Assembly (NCBI GenBank): GCA_948099385.1
Contig: CANUEZ040000183.1
Span: 6,572,001-6,636,000 of the forward strand
Source: Fasciola hepatica
Lineage: Eukaryota > Platyhelminthes > Trematoda > Plagiorchiida > Fasciolidae
Direction: 5' to 3'
Length of the DNA: 64,000 nucleotides
Within the stretch, counting starts at the first letter, position 1. Each line of letters starts with the position of its first letter. Positions 12,870 to 25,125 of the stretch are shown here, piece after piece. Made by a program: the position numbers and the translations under genes. The notes below the pieces were generated by a model, which made no database searches, was not told where the DNA came from, and saw nothing but the letters and a program-made list of their open reading frames with translations.

Positions 12870-13506
12870 TGATTTCACCTCTGGCTTCAGGAATCCATCC
12901 TGCACAGCTCTTTTTATCATGGAGACATGCAAGTCATCGTACCACGTCAAGGTGCAGTCTCGTCGTGATGAGATAGCCCTATCCTCCTGTGAGAATAGTG
13001 GCACCGATCATTGCTCAAGCAGTAAACTATCTGACCTGGAATACGCGAGTGATATCCTTCTTCTAAATGAAGATCCAGGTAAGTTGCAAGGTCGTTTAGA
13101 TAACCTTAACAACAGTGTAGGAATGTTTGTAATGCGTTTTGCACCTTCAAAGTGTAAAATGCTGTTGCGGGACTGGGTTGGCTCAACACCAAACCCTGTG
13201 TTGGCAGGGAAAGCTCTAGCTGAAGCAGACAAGTTTTGTTACCCGGGCAGTTGCATTTCATCAGGTGGACAGATATCGGATAAAGTGTCATCGCGTTCAC
13301 AGAAGGCACGTTTGCCTTTGCTAACCTCAGCCATTTTTGGCGTCGGCGTGACATCCGGTTGTTTGTCAAGGTTCGGGTGTACAAAGCAGTGGTTAGGTCC
13401 GTTCTATACGGCTCAGAAACGTAGCCGTCGATGTTCGAGCATCGATTTCTTGGTAGCATCGCCGATTATGGTGGGAGCACTATGTAAGCAATGTTTTTCG
13501 GGTTGA
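12870..13506 (+). pseudogene. RTE-like non-LTR element, RT C-terminal part
   Basis: A plus-strand frame (open from 12754 to 13506) contains a decayed motif B (TSGFR...), then DLEYASDILLLNEDPGKLQ, which is the RT motif C region (family LEYADDIVLLxEDPxKLQ) with the first catalytic Asp of YADD replaced by Ser. The thumb region follows: NSVGMFVMRFAPSKCKMLL (about 13105-13165), ADKFCYPGSCISSGGQI and SSRSQKARL. A frameshift then sends the frame into non-family sequence near 13320; another frame continues with TAQKRSRRCS... (family CETWPLR region). It matches what is missing from the minus-strand half at 9.76-11.87 kb. The copy is inactive. Confidence 0.7.
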
Positions 13507-13510
13507 AATG

Positions 13511-14835
13511 TGGGCCTTCTTAATATTTTCGGCCAAAGTACTTTGGTTCCAAAGGAATCGCAGAAAAATAATGCTCTACAATAGCATTTCGTACTCTACA
13601 TACGTATAACTTTAAAGTTGAAATCGATAGGAAAACTTCGTTCAGTGTATGGGTTACTTTAAAGGAACATCCAGGACCATACTGCATTATTCCTCTTATC
13701 ATTGCCCAGTCAAGAGTTTTGGGATAGTATTGGAAAACTGCACGCTGAGATCTTGATGATCGTATTCAATAAACACCCTTAGGACGATTTTACCCACTGT
13801 AGTTCTGCATTTCTGTATCTTCATGAAACGTAGCAGGACAGAAGAAGGTTCTATCCATGTCCCTTATTTCAAATTAAATTCACGATTTTCTCATCCAATG
13901 CATACATGCTTTGGGTCCTATGCACTAACTTTTATCACTGCTCTCTCAGCTCACAGTCTCAACTTATCCAGCCACAAAAGCGGACTCATCGAAAAATTCG
14001 AAGCACTGGTTTCCAGTTGACTTTATCTATGTTTGCTAGAGAGTAGCTCGTTCGGATTGCATAGTCTACAACGACACTAATAATTGTCAGTACACTTGTC
14101 GTGTGACTTCATCGGCATTTGAACCGGTAATAAAATAAACCTACTCTGAATGCCTGTTGGGTTACTCCCAGTCGTGGCTATGATAATTCACACTTACACA
14201 CGTTTACTGATTACCTATTCACTGATGCTACAATTGGTCACACGCATGCATCTGGCATCAGTCTGCATAATTCATTCAACCACCTTTCCCTACAAACCGG
14301 ACGGCTTTATCTGGCCGTGCATATAGCATGTACTTCTGGAGCTTGCTCAGTTTTCCGTACATATTTGATGGTGCTTTGGTAAATGGATTTCCTGCATTTT
14401 GCGTTTTGCAATGATACCGAATAAAGCAAACCACTCATCGCAGAATTCTCAGATTGCACTTTTTTTACTCACATAACCGAAGCATTCACTTACCGATAAG
14501 ACTGTTTTAATACTATGCTTGACTGGCTGCCCTTTGGACTTCAACATTTACTCACACACCTCAGACCATTCGATCAACCCTGCATTCGGAAGCACCAGAC
14601 TTGAATTTCGCTCTTGTTAGAGCTGATCAGTGGTTCATATTCTCTGCCTCCGCAAAGCAGTTTTAAATGTGGGTTCACTGGTCCATCGTGTGGAGAAGAC
14701 CTGACTTGGTGGAAGGCATTCGCTTGGAGTTACCGGGACATATATCGTGTCTCTTTTCGAAGTTGTCGGGCATCACTGGATATCATTGACGACGGCATCT
14801 GAACAAACTTAACCTGGTGATTCGGATCCGCGCGA
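13511..14835. other. unassigned stretch
   Basis: The frames at 13823-14020 and 14614-14802 carry no motif. No repeat shared with the rest of the window was noticed. Confidence 0.3.
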
Positions 14836-14837
14836 AC

Positions 14838-15010
14838 GGGAGTGGGGTGGCGCAATGGTACTACACGCATCTTCGACGAAAGAAAGCCAGGGTTCAGACC
14901 CTGGATGCGGTGAAGGATATACATCACGGATGAGTTCTAACAAGAGCGAAACTCGAGTCCGGTGTTTTCGATTGCAGAATTGATCGGATAACCTGAGGTT
15001 TGTGAGTGAA
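14838..15010 (+). repeat. tRNA-derived SINE with hammerhead-like motif (Sm-alpha-like)
   Basis: A pol III A box lies at about 14847-14858 (GTGGCGCAATGG) and a B box at 14890-14901 (GGGTTCAGACCC). They are followed by a hammerhead-like core: CGGATGA at 14927-14933 (consensus CUGAUGA, U4 changed to G), a 5-bp stem II GTTCT/AGAGC (14934-14938 with 14943-14947), GAAA at 14948-14951 and GTC at 14957-14959. B box followed by a minimal type I hammerhead is the layout of schistosome Sm-alpha SINEs. The U4 change and imperfect stem I suggest this copy cannot cleave. Confidence 0.6.
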
Positions 15011-16100
15011 AGGTGGAGTTCAAAGGACAGTGAGCCAAGAAAAGCATCCTCAATTCCATACAACACTCACAAGTGGTTATACGACACATACTGTTATAAT
15101 AGTAGTAAAATTGGCCTTCACTAGGACCTCAGTTATAAATAAAACCTCGACAGCACGACTGGAACAATCCGGTAAAATTCAATTTAGTTCGAGGTATATT
15201 GAAATAGATAGAGTAGTCCAACGGAATCAAACTTTTCATCCCGGAATCCCATGATTATTCGCCCTAATTCCTCAAAAACTTATCAGTATCGCTGCTTGCC
15301 AATCGGGGGAAAATATTTGGTTCAATAAAGCAAAACAAACTGAGGCGACTTTTTACAAAATGTACAAAACAAATGCCTGCTTTTTGCATGCAAACTAATT
15401 CGCCATCAGTCCAAAATTTTGCGGGACAGTTTTGATATCCGTTTACAAATCACACGTGTGTGTGTGTGACGATAAATGAGCCAACCAAGGAAGCAGTTCC
15501 AAAATTTTGTAGGAATGCAGTGTTGCAGTTTATCGATGCTTCTAGGCGTTTCGTACACCTGTGTGAGGGAATGGGCTAGCACGTTGTCAACAGACAGCTC
15601 GGTTCGTTTCGTAGACAGCAAGATGGTTTGACCAACAGCCTTCTGGCCTCCGCCTGTCCTGAAACGAGGATAAGATTGGAGCGAACAGAACGGACCGAAG
15701 AACCAGTCAAATGCGAACTGTCGCCTGAACCAAATCAACCAACTGGGTTTGTTCCCTGAATGACCACCTAGAAGACCTGGCTGAGAACAGCAGGTGACCC
15801 GATAAGAGTGCGGCCATGATTTGGTTAGGACCACCATTCATCGTATATGAACTCGTCTTAGTACTACTAAGTCAAGAGGATTCCAGAGCAGGAGTCTTTC
15901 CTAGAACAGTCAGGACGGATCAGAACTGCCCGTATGATCCGCTGTTTTTTTTCTGACTGCTACTCCTGCTTGAACACTGAAGATTATTGACCTGTGACTC
16001 AGTGTGTCCAAAGCATTCGTGCTTGGAGTCGTAGCTCATCTTATACTACTTTGATACATAAAAACTCTATACGTGAATGTGTTTTTCAGTATTATGGAGT
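14957..16100. other. unassigned stretch with 143-codon minus frame
   Basis: A 143-codon open frame on minus (15837-15406) is the longest here but has no recognised motif. Its 3' part is built on a short TG-rich repeat (TGTGTGTGTGTG near 15456-15468). It may be a fragment of an unrecognised repeat. Confidence 0.3.
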
Positions 16101-16236
16101 TGTCGGAAAAGATGGTAGTCAGAAGACTTTTCAGTAACTGCGGGTAACCCTTTTCAAGACCCATTTACTGTCGAAATAAAGAAAGCCTACCCTCAGTAAC
16201 CGAAAGGCCGACTGACTACCATATTTTCTCATAATC
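16101..16236. repeat. fold-back (imperfect inverted repeat) element
   Basis: The segment at 16106-16143 (with AAGATGGTAGTCAG) is an imperfect reverse complement of 16191-16230 (with CTGACTACCATATT), roughly three quarters matching over about 38 bases, around a ~48-base loop. This is a MITE-like or hairpin repeat. No target-site duplication was established. Confidence 0.5.
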
Positions 16237-18450
16237 CTATTTTACAGAGCAACGAACAATTACGTCTAATATAGATCACACGTTGCATCATTACTTCGAT
16301 TCTCTTCGGACTGATTTCGACTCGGACTCATTATTAGGAACTATTTTTTTGAATTTCAGCGTAAGAGACGCTGCTTCTGGGGACAGAGTCCATGTGTAAT
16401 GCGTTAAGTTCATTTGTAGTAAACATGACTCCATCTCCAATGGAAATGGGTCAAGAAAATCGAAGGGCGCTGCACTGGCCATGCAAAGGGTCTTGCAACC
16501 AATCTCCGAGTACAAGCAATCCTGTTTGATAGTGCATACTGTGACATCGTGCTTCATGGAATGGTGCAGCGATAAAGTTTGAGTTTAGCTATGCAAATGC
16601 TTTAGATGCAACCCTTGATAAAGCGTCTCAGTGTCAACTCGTCAGTAACTGTTCTACTCTAATTTGGACGCTCAATTATTAAAACAATGTATACCCTCCC
16701 TGGTGATGATTCGGAAAAACTTCGTCTTATGTGTTATGCATCTGTGTTCTGTTGTAGATTACTTTGTTTTCATGTCGGCAGGAAATAGAGTTTCACGTAC
16801 AAACGGGTCGGATTGGATTTTGAATCCAGACTTGGACAGAGGAACTAGATAATTATACTGGTAGTAAACTCTGGCTCATGGTTTTATGTCAAGTAGCAAA
16901 CGCATGCCTGATGAGCAACAACAACCGCAAAACCGGTCATGTGCTTCCGGGGAAATTTCATCCTGTCATCTAGATGTCAAGCCATACCACTCACATTGAA
17001 TATACGGAGAATAAGTCCATAAATCTAGATGATTCAATGAACCATCACTTGCCCATCGATGATGTTAACGCTGTTGATGATAGAAGGTTTGCTGCGTGAT
17101 AGTCAAGCTCCTAAATCCCGATGAAACTATTAACCACCAGCAGTGAATAATGCGTGCTCATTCAAAATCAATTGGCTTTGGGTGCTCCTTTACCGTCAGC
17201 TTACAGTCGTTCTCGAGAGTCAAAGACCTAATCAAGACGGAAAACAGAACAAGGTTCTTCAATCTTATTGGTTCCAGTTTGGACCAAAAAACGTCGTCTT
17301 AGGTACATTTTGGAAGCTTACTGATCAGACTAAAGAGACAGGCCGACACTTAGGATCATGCCTAAACGGGGGTTCAGATTATGCGCCAGAATAATGAACT
17401 CGTATATGAACTTAAATATTTCAAAATTGTAACAGACTAGTTTGAACATAACTATAAACTTGCGGTGATGTTGTGTGGTGGCTTTGCGCAAGTGAGTTCA
17501 CCAGTTTTTCCAAACCATTCTATTTGGTGCGGCTTCACTAATCTATTTCATTCGCATGGGGCATCCCTTCAGTGTGATATAAAAGTCCCAACGCTGGTGG
17601 TGGTGTTTTGGCAAGAATCCTTGAAGCACTCATCCTCATGTTTAAATTTCACCAGAGTTGGAAAGTTTTGGTTGTCATATCTCTCATGAGTCACATCCAA
17701 CTCGGATCAGAGCCATACCAATGACTTTTGGAGATAAAGCACAAGATCTTGAAGCCAAATCGTTATCATTTCATTTGTTCCCGCCTGGATTTTACGCTTT
17801 TGGTGACATCCTTGGAGTCTTCTCCAATGTATCCTTCTCTCATTCATAATAAGCCTCAAGTCGGTAAGAAGACTACGAACTGCTCCGGAGTTGGTCTTGT
17901 GCCTACTGCCCAACCAAGGCAGTTTGCGCCGACTGACCCGTTGAAAATACTGCCTTGAAGCAAATGTCATTCGTCAATGTAAATATGTGATCTCACTTAA
18001 CGTCTTTATCGGCTGGGAGATAATTCTACCGGAGACAATCTCACCAGCGACGGCCTTGTTATCAATGCTAGGGCTAGTTATTACTTAATATATTTGTAAT
18101 GATACCAACTAACTAATAATTAAAACTAAACCGCTAAGGGAGAGTTGTGAGCATGAACGCGTCGTTTGCGGGAGGAATTGTCTGAGCTATTCGATTTCAG
18201 AAGACGGTATCATGAAAGCTCAAAAGCTAGGTGTGAGTTATGAGCACAACATGTAGTGCACATATGGCCTAGCTGACAATACACCAACGCCTGTTCCACA
18301 TCCGGTTCAAGGCTTCAGCCAACGAAATCGTGAACTACAGGACCGCGGACCGATAACACGATAACAGATTCCCACCAAGCTGTGGCTAACCGTATCACCA
18401 ATAAACCAGTCGGAAGAGAACTTACGGGTTTCCCATGCGGAAAACGACGT
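16237..18450. other. unassigned stretch
   Basis: Short frames on both strands (for example 17143-17394, 17707-17970) have no motif. I see no supported gene. Confidence 0.3.
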
Positions 18451-18454
18451 TGGC

Positions 18455-18560
18455 CTCAGCTGGTTTCGAGAGCACACAAACACGGGAACACCACTCACGC
18501 TTTGGTACCGCAGGTTTCCTACCAGCTGAGCTACCAGGTCACACCCAAACGATTCCGAAC
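18455..18560 (-). repeat. tRNA-like A-box repeat head (copy 1)
   Basis: Minus strand reads TGGTAGCTCAGCTGGTAGG (18537-18519), a near-perfect tRNA D-arm/A box, followed about 60 bases on by CTCTCGAAACC, a degenerate B box. Copies occur at 46978 (plus) and 56149 (minus). It is too long and mismatched for a functional tRNA, so it is taken as a SINE head. Confidence 0.5.
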
Positions 18561-20494
18561 ATTTCGCAAGTGGATATTTTGCAGCTTATTCACCGAAAGA
18601 TACGATTGTGAAACCTATCGTAAAACGAATCATGGTGTTTCTGAATGCGAAATCAATACTGATGTCCAAACACCAATTTTTAATAAGTTATCTGAGTGTT
18701 TGAGTTGAATGATGCAATATGCCGAGTCAACGCTCCTCAGATCGTTGAAAGTTAATGAGCTACTATGCTTTCATTTTTACAGGTATTTACGGAAATTAAT
18801 TGTAGTAGACATTTTGTTGATATAGAAAATGATATGAGGTAAACATCTCAGGAATAATACATCTAGTGTGGAGTTCAGCGACAACAGTGTTTACCAATTA
18901 CACAGTGTTTGTAAGTGGCTTCATCGGCCGACTCAGTGTTGTCAATACGCGGTCCATTGCTTTCAGAAACACTGTTGTCCACAACCTGGCAATCATTTGT
19001 TTTACTGTTCAGTTGTAAGATTTCATCAGTTGATTTGTAAAATCAGAGACCGAGACCACGACGCACTGATAAATATGAATATGAAAATTCTTGTCCAAAC
19101 TGTTGTCCACAATTATTTGTTGTGTCGACTGTTAGGAACTAATAGCGCATTGTCTTTTGTTAGTTTGCGCCTCACTCAGTCTTTGGTGTTTGTTGCCACG
19201 ATCAAACGCAGATTGTCTCATTCCACCACCTGGGTGGTAACTTCAACTCAGTTTGAAAGAATTACCGACGGAATAATGAGCTGTTTTCTGTATGGGGGCG
19301 GTCACGTGTTGTCCACTCATATCCATCACGTGGTTGCTATCATAATTCTCATGCATATGGCTATTCAGTAAAATAAATGTCCAGTTTCTTGGAGAAAGGA
19401 GAAGTACCTGGGACTTGGACATTTGTTAGTCACTTCGAACTAGGCCGTACCAAAAGGGTACAATAATAGCTATTGTAATCAAAGGCAGTAGTGCTGGTTA
19501 CGTTTATTTGATAACAGTGCCGATAAACACTCCGTTGTCATGGTTACGTCTTCTTAAGCCTGTGGAACAAATTATAACTTGGCCGCTTCGATTATGTTTG
19601 TTTACTTGAAGAATGAAAGCAGAGCTAGTTAACGCTAAGCCCAGAGTTCAGATATGATCTGTTTTCTGCGGAAAGCAAATGGAATTAATTATGTAGCAGG
19701 CACCCAAAATCGACTTGAGTGATCTGTTGCTTACAAAGAACCAGAGCGTTTTGAAGTGAATTTATTGAAAGGCATAGGAGAAAACGAGGCATTCGAGCCC
19801 TTGGTTTTTGTGGCAGTCAATGGAAATGGTTGACCATCTATTAGTAACCTACCACTGGAGTTCATCCTAAGTGTCCTACTAGCTACTAGTAGACAATACG
19901 CAGAAGTTTCGTTTCTTTATTTCGGTCGATCAGTGATACTGACTCCAATTCAGAAATGGCATTTACTTAAACAATGAAGTGACTTCCAGAGAAGCCAGGT
20001 GATTGTTCAGAAATGTTAAGTTATATTTCCCTCAGCTACCTTAGAATTCTGCTTCTTAGATTGCATATGGCTATCCACTACCGTATGGGTCCTTGTAAAT
20101 TTAAGGACCAGATTGTTGGCTTATTATTTTGACCTGTGTATTTAAGGCACCGTTGTGATCAGTTCCGTAAGTGTATACACCTGGTTGCCTTTTCCCTCCC
20201 CTCCGGGAACTCCTTTGGTTCTGCATCATTACTTTTCACAACCGAGAGAAAAGCACCTTCACTCGACTAACAATTATTCCATGGTCAATAAGCCACATTC
20301 CCAGGCTCTTCGATTCGGGTTTTTACATACTAGGTTGTCACTCACAGTCTGTTTAGTGTACGGTGCTCCCCTTCCCCTATATTGTAGTTGCAGTTGTTGC
20401 TTAGGTACCGTGATTGATCTCAAGCCAGTGTATACTTAAGTATATATAATTATCTACTTATTTATTTATTTATTTACATATCATCATTGCATTT

Positions 20495-20625
20495 CAACCA
20501 GGTTCGAAATGGGAGGGAATCGAACCCGGACAACACACAAGGTTATTCTGTCTGCTTATCAAACGTTTGCTTTGCATCTGCCCAACGTGATGTGGCACCC
20601 ACTCATCACTGACCATGAACGGTAA
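20495..20625 (-). repeat. tRNA-like SINE (family 2, copy 1)
   Basis: Minus strand carries a B box GGGTTCGATTCCC (about 20530-20518). The corresponding positions at 39660-39800 (plus) and 62975-63115 (minus) hold diverged copies. It forms the boundary where near-identity between segment A and the left arm ends. Confidence 0.5.
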
Positions 20626-21069
20626 AAACAAATCAGCTGTAAACCGGCCGAATCCTGTGATGAAATACTTCTTCTCGGTTACGGTCTAAGTGGAACGAAC
20701 ACACTGAAAACAACCTACTGAACTAGAATTAGCCTATTCATTTACCTGTTAGTCGATCGTCAAGCACGTCTTCCAGCCTAAATTCAAGCTACTTTATACA
20801 GCCCTCATTGGGGCACTGTGTGCTATCTGTCCCATTTTCAGCTTGTGTTACTCTATGACTTGGAGGAATTCAGTTGTACGTTCTACATTCATTCTGTGAA
20901 CGCAAATGAAACAACAATGCCCAATTCCGAATTCTGACTAACAATGGTTGTTCATTCACAATGAATTTATTATTTTTCCGTGAGATTCGAAATGAGTCAA
21001 AACAAGTACAACTCCCTAAATGCAAATAAGTGACAATAAAGTGGTGGTCGTTGGACGAAACAGCCCTCT

Positions 21070-21487
21070 CTAATCAGTCACTGAGATTTCACTATACGAA
21101 ATCAAATTGGACAATGCCCACTTCCGAGCACCACTTTCGTAGTTATCTAACAAACATGGAATGGAGCGATGTCGCTGGTGACAGGGCTCATACACATCTG
21201 GTCTTTGGCTCATTAACGAATGAACAAAGTGGTCTCTCATATCATCGTAAGCTTTTAGATGACTGCGTTGTGTATAACATGAGTCGCCTCACAAAAATCA
21301 AAACACAACAAGACGAAACGAAGTGATGTAATTCAGTGTTGACCGTAAAAATCACATACAGCCACCTTGGATTGCTCAGCGATGAAGTGGCCAAATCACA
21401 AACGTTCACATCCGGTTCGAGTTCCGGAAATAGGACCAACAGAATTTGTTGGGTATGATAAAAGATGTAGTACTCAGCCGTGAACAC
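21070..21487 (-). pseudogene. putative two-exon coding unit, copy A
   Basis: This is the inverted copy of the unit at 38789-39206. The second exon maps to 21262-21070 (acceptor ...CAACGCAG on minus, ending in a TAG stop), the first ends at 21360 with a GTATGT donor. The encoded text is the same as in copy B apart from at most a few changes, including the NVCDLATSSLSN stretch and LLDNYESGARKW. Function is unknown. It is listed as a pseudogene because no promoter or start was identified and neighbouring arm exons are missing in segment A; it could still be transcribed. Confidence 0.4.
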
Positions 21488-21689
21488 TCCGTACCTTGTT
21501 ATCGTTTGCTATCAGGTCAGACAGTCGGGAAACGTGTGTGCTCAGGCGACCAAATAGTGATTTTTTTCTTCAAATTCAAGTGTTCACCTAAATTTCATCT
21601 CCGCTTTGTTGCGATTCTGAGTAGCGCAACATTAAATGCGGAGTGCTTTGAAATTGTTTGCATTATGATACTGATGAAATGAATTAGGA

Positions 21690-21975
21690 TTATGACGATA
21701 ATATTATGATTGTCCATACCAATATCGTTAATATTATCAGTAGAACGATGACGATGATGTAGATTCGAGTACGATGTTGGTGTGGATGATGATAATTATG
21801 ATGGAGAAGTAAGTGATAATAGTACCTGCTGTGGTGCTCATTGTGGCGACGACGAAACCAGTGAATCAGCTGATGGGGAGTTGAGTGATAATGATACTGT
21901 AATGAATGCAACGTTGATCCACTCCTCAGTATTCAGATTTCGATGGAAACTATTGCCAAGGAATGAGATATGATT
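21690..21975. repeat. GAT-rich low-complexity tract (copy A)
   Basis: GATGAT/GATAAT-rich sequence; on plus it opens an acidic frame (DDDNYDGEVSDNS... 21782-21973). The same tract lies inverted at 38303-38586. The frame is preserved between copies, but composition alone explains it. A strong GTAAGTG splice-donor match lies at about 21809. Confidence 0.45.
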
Positions 21976-22273
21976 GATCAGCCCTCTTTCTTGCCAATGC
22001 CTTCATTGAAACCAACGTCTTCTTGTGAAATACTTTCACTTCATACCCGATAACAGAGGAAATGAACTCAGTAGATGCTTTTTCCTCTCAGACATCCTAC
22101 ATACTACTAAAGGTCATCGACAATAACGATTCGGTATTGGATGGCTTGGAGAAAATCGTGATTTATTCCAGTGCATTTCGAACCTTCACTGAGTATCATT
22201 ATGTGCATCAAGGAGAAAAGAAATATGAAATGTTTCTCGTTACTGAAATGGTTTATTGCTTATAAATAAAGCT

Positions 22274-22485
22274 GCTGCACATGTCAGTCACTGCGGACAG
22301 TTGAAGACAAAGGTGGTGTGACCTCATTACTGTAACGCAATTCAGGTCGTTCAAAACGCAACCAACCCATTGGAATCTCCGCCCAATCAGATTTACGTAA
22401 CAGAGAGTTCACGTACAATGTGTGGATGCACCAGTCAGTAGTGGGATGCATGTAGAACGAACGACATCGTAAATCCATTTGACAG
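22274..22485 (-). pseudogene. putative terminal exon, copy A
   Basis: This is the inverted copy of the exon at 37791-37992, with one amino-acid difference noticed (VNSLLRK against VDSLLRK). It reads MDLRCRSFYMHPTTDW and ends in TGA, followed on minus by a TTATTT-rich stretch and an AATAAA-type signal near 22250. Function is unknown. Confidence 0.35.
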
Positions 22486-22924
22486 CTGACAATTGGGGAT
22501 GGTTAATTGGAGTTTGTCCGACGTCACAGTTGTTGATGAGGGTATTCCGTGAGAATAGATGGAAGTAAAAGAGAGCTGAGTGTGAAATAAGAGAGAACTA
22601 ATTTCCAAAATCTGTAGGGTTCACGTCTCACCTATTTTCAATGCAGAAACCTAGAGAAATTTGATAGTGCTATTTGAAAACTGAAACAGTTGCTGGAAAT
22701 CTTATTTCTTTGAACTTCAAGACTGTTTATGAGTGTCGTCGAGATAGGTTACCCTGTGCCGCCGACATCACACGACACAGTTAGCTGAAACTAGCCACCA
22801 TGGCAAAGATACTTGCAGTTGAGAGCTGTCAACAGATGGCGTTGATTGTTAGGCATAACAAATTTACTCAGTATTTAGTAATTTCTCCTCCATAACCTCC
22901 TATAACATAACAAGCCCTGTTTGT

Positions 22925-23020
22925 CGCCGGAACTTACCGGCAGTGACAGGGTTCGAACCCCTCACTACAGAACAGATAGTCTCAAGCAAGGCTGTTGGAG
23001 AAGCGGTCGCCAAACCCTAT
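22925..23020 (-). repeat. tRNA-derived SINE fragment (family 3)
   Basis: Minus strand reads ...CTTGAGACTATCTGTTCTG... then GGGGTTCGAACCCTGTCACT, a perfect B box. The 31045-31145 minus-strand repeat has the same order (GGCTTGTGACCCTTCTGTTC then GGGGTTCGAATCTCCGC). These are two copies of one SINE family. Confidence 0.55.
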
Positions 23021-25125
23021 ACTTTTAGTCTTCACACCCATGTATTTCATTTCACTTTGATCATGAATCGAGGATCGTCCTTATCCGACAGCTATATCAG
23101 CATTCATCTGACCATTGGAACGGCAGAATCAATATAGAGCTATCGTTTCCAATGTTTTCGTTTATTATAAACGGTATGCACTTCCGTTGTAGTTGGTATG
23201 ACTGAAAGGCCGGCGTATGGACCATCAGTCTAGGAAGGACAACTCTCAACCAGCCTGGTCATTTCAGTATTGCAATAAAGTGCCAACCACCTGTTACTAG
23301 CTCTGAACTTGTATAACACGTGACAGGTAGAAAAATAGAATATTGTTTAGGGGCTACCACTGCCTGGCTGGCGAATAATGTTTGTGACCCACATTCGAGC
23401 TTACCGTGTTTGAACACTCACTGAGAGTCGGTGCAAACGAGTGACTAGTGAATCTCGATAAAGCTGGAATAATTGGTATTTAATCACAGTTCATCACAGT
23501 GTATCAACGCTGTGCTCATCACGAGAACTCATTGGCAACTCTGTTAAGAGCAAACCGCTGGGAATATCGTTTAAGAAGACATTCCACTTTGTAAATGATC
23601 GGTGGGGACAGTAATGTGTGCTCGTGCTGAATCAAATGCGATAAAGAAATGTAGAGAACTCACAAGCTTTAGTGCGAGCGGGCCAGCAAATTTTTTCAAT
23701 GGGATACTGTCACTGATATTTATACAGTATTCACTTAGGCAGGAATGACTAGATTATGTATTTTCAGTAACAAGCCTTTCGAGAGAATCTAAGGCACGCC
23801 TTTTGATGTTGGTTTGTGATAAAGTATATCTATAGGTCATGAGTGATTCTAATACGCTGGAAAAAATAACCAAGAAACCTGAGGATAATAAGCAAGTCTT
23901 TTGCGAGCAGTCCGGGTAGAATGACGAGGGACGCAAAAAGCTTGTTTGGAAGGAAGTATGATAACTCCAAGCCTCTAATTAGGAGAAAAGTCTAAGAAAT
24001 GACCTAAATTGTATTTAGCGATAGTGAGTCATCGAATGCGTAAGAAAATTGTCGCGATGTGATTTGTTCTAGTATGATCACAGCTGATGCTTACAACGAA
24101 GTAATTGGCGGAGGACTCTCTTTATATTTTCTCCCCCGTAACGGCTTATCCTAGATGAAACTGTATCAGGTCCGAGTAGTGAATGCTTTTATGAAGAAAA
24201 AAATACAATATCGGATCACTCTGAGGTATTCACTCACAGATTGCTACTAGGAGACCAGTTGATCAGCTCATTTACTCTGTGTTATAATAGATAAACATGT
24301 TTCCGTATTCTAGAAATCACATTATCTGCTTATTTCATAAACAGTCAATCATCGCACGCGGGGGCAGAAGATATATAAGTAGAAAAGATGGCGACAAGAT
24401 GGCACCCTGGAGAACGTCTTGTATGGAAGAAAGCACGGAAGAAGTTAAGCCCCAATATCATACGAATTCTTGTCGACTGGACAAGGAAGTGGACAGAAAT
24501 ATTATGTCGGATGTACGGACGCCTGAATCAGTAACTACATGGAATAGCGTTGCTTCTATGGAAGAAATAAACGCCTCATTATATTGAAAGAAACAAATAA
24601 GAGCCGCTTAGCTTTTGCGATCAACGCTCGATGAGGTACAGTAGATGAAAGGGACAAAGGCATCAAGGACTAAGAGTGGCCGGTTATTTTAAAATTGCTT
24701 AGAATCCAGTATATCAGCCTAAGAATACAATTTTCGTAGCCTGAGGGTCTCAAATACTGTAAGATTCACTGATGTCCGAAATGCGGTAGTGTCGTTTTCG
24801 GTTCACCTAGTCGCGTGAGCAAACAGGCTCAAATTCATACGCACACGCATGCTACGCACTCAACCAATCAATATTCGTCATGTACGAGACATCTGCACAC
24901 GTTTGTATATACACAGATACACGTTGTTGACGTTGGCTGAACTTCAGCCTGAACAGCGTTCACTAAGTGTCTATTAGCCTTCCTTGGTCTGAGCCGAAAG
25001 TAAGCTTGGCTCACGCGTGCGCAAACACGCAACCTTGACTATTACTTGCGTATTAATAAACGGATTTCCTAAGTGTAGTCAATAATCGGCAATACAAAAA
25101 AGGACATCATTTGGAGGTACCATTT
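23021..25125. other. unassigned stretch
   Basis: A 96-codon plus frame (24297-24587) and shorter ones lack motifs. Around 24.8-25.07 kb a TATA-like TGTATATACACA and an AATAAA are spaced as in an LTR, but no terminal repeats could be shown. Confidence 0.3.

Larger units (their letters stand above)
18453..22552 (+). repeat. segment A: rearranged third copy of the palindrome-arm sequence
   Basis: The stretch 18453 to about 19330 matches 56092-56960 (same orientation) and 47050-46185 (inverted) closely, then the match weakens to about 19.65 kb. At 20240-20350 it matches 62690-62790 weakly. From about 20620 to 22552 it is nearly identical, inverted, to 39656-37724 with no net indel between the matched frames (coordinates sum to 60276), and it matches 63115-64000 in the same orientation with clearly more differences. 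Segment A therefore follows the right arm's order but lacks most of what lies between 57.2 and 62.6 kb. Confidence 0.8.

Noticed and set aside
14957..15850. 143-codon minus frame (15837-15406) as a gene
   Set aside because: No motif, no splice context, includes a TG-rich simple repeat; not supported beyond being open.
16304..16345. Minus-strand TGAGTCCGAGTCGAAATCAGTC as a hammerhead
   Set aside because: Stem II cannot form (no closing GGAC) and the first core is AATGA rather than CTGATGA; probably chance.
24790..25100. Second LTR suggested by TATA-like and AATAAA sequences
   Set aside because: No terminal inverted repeat or partner copy could be shown.
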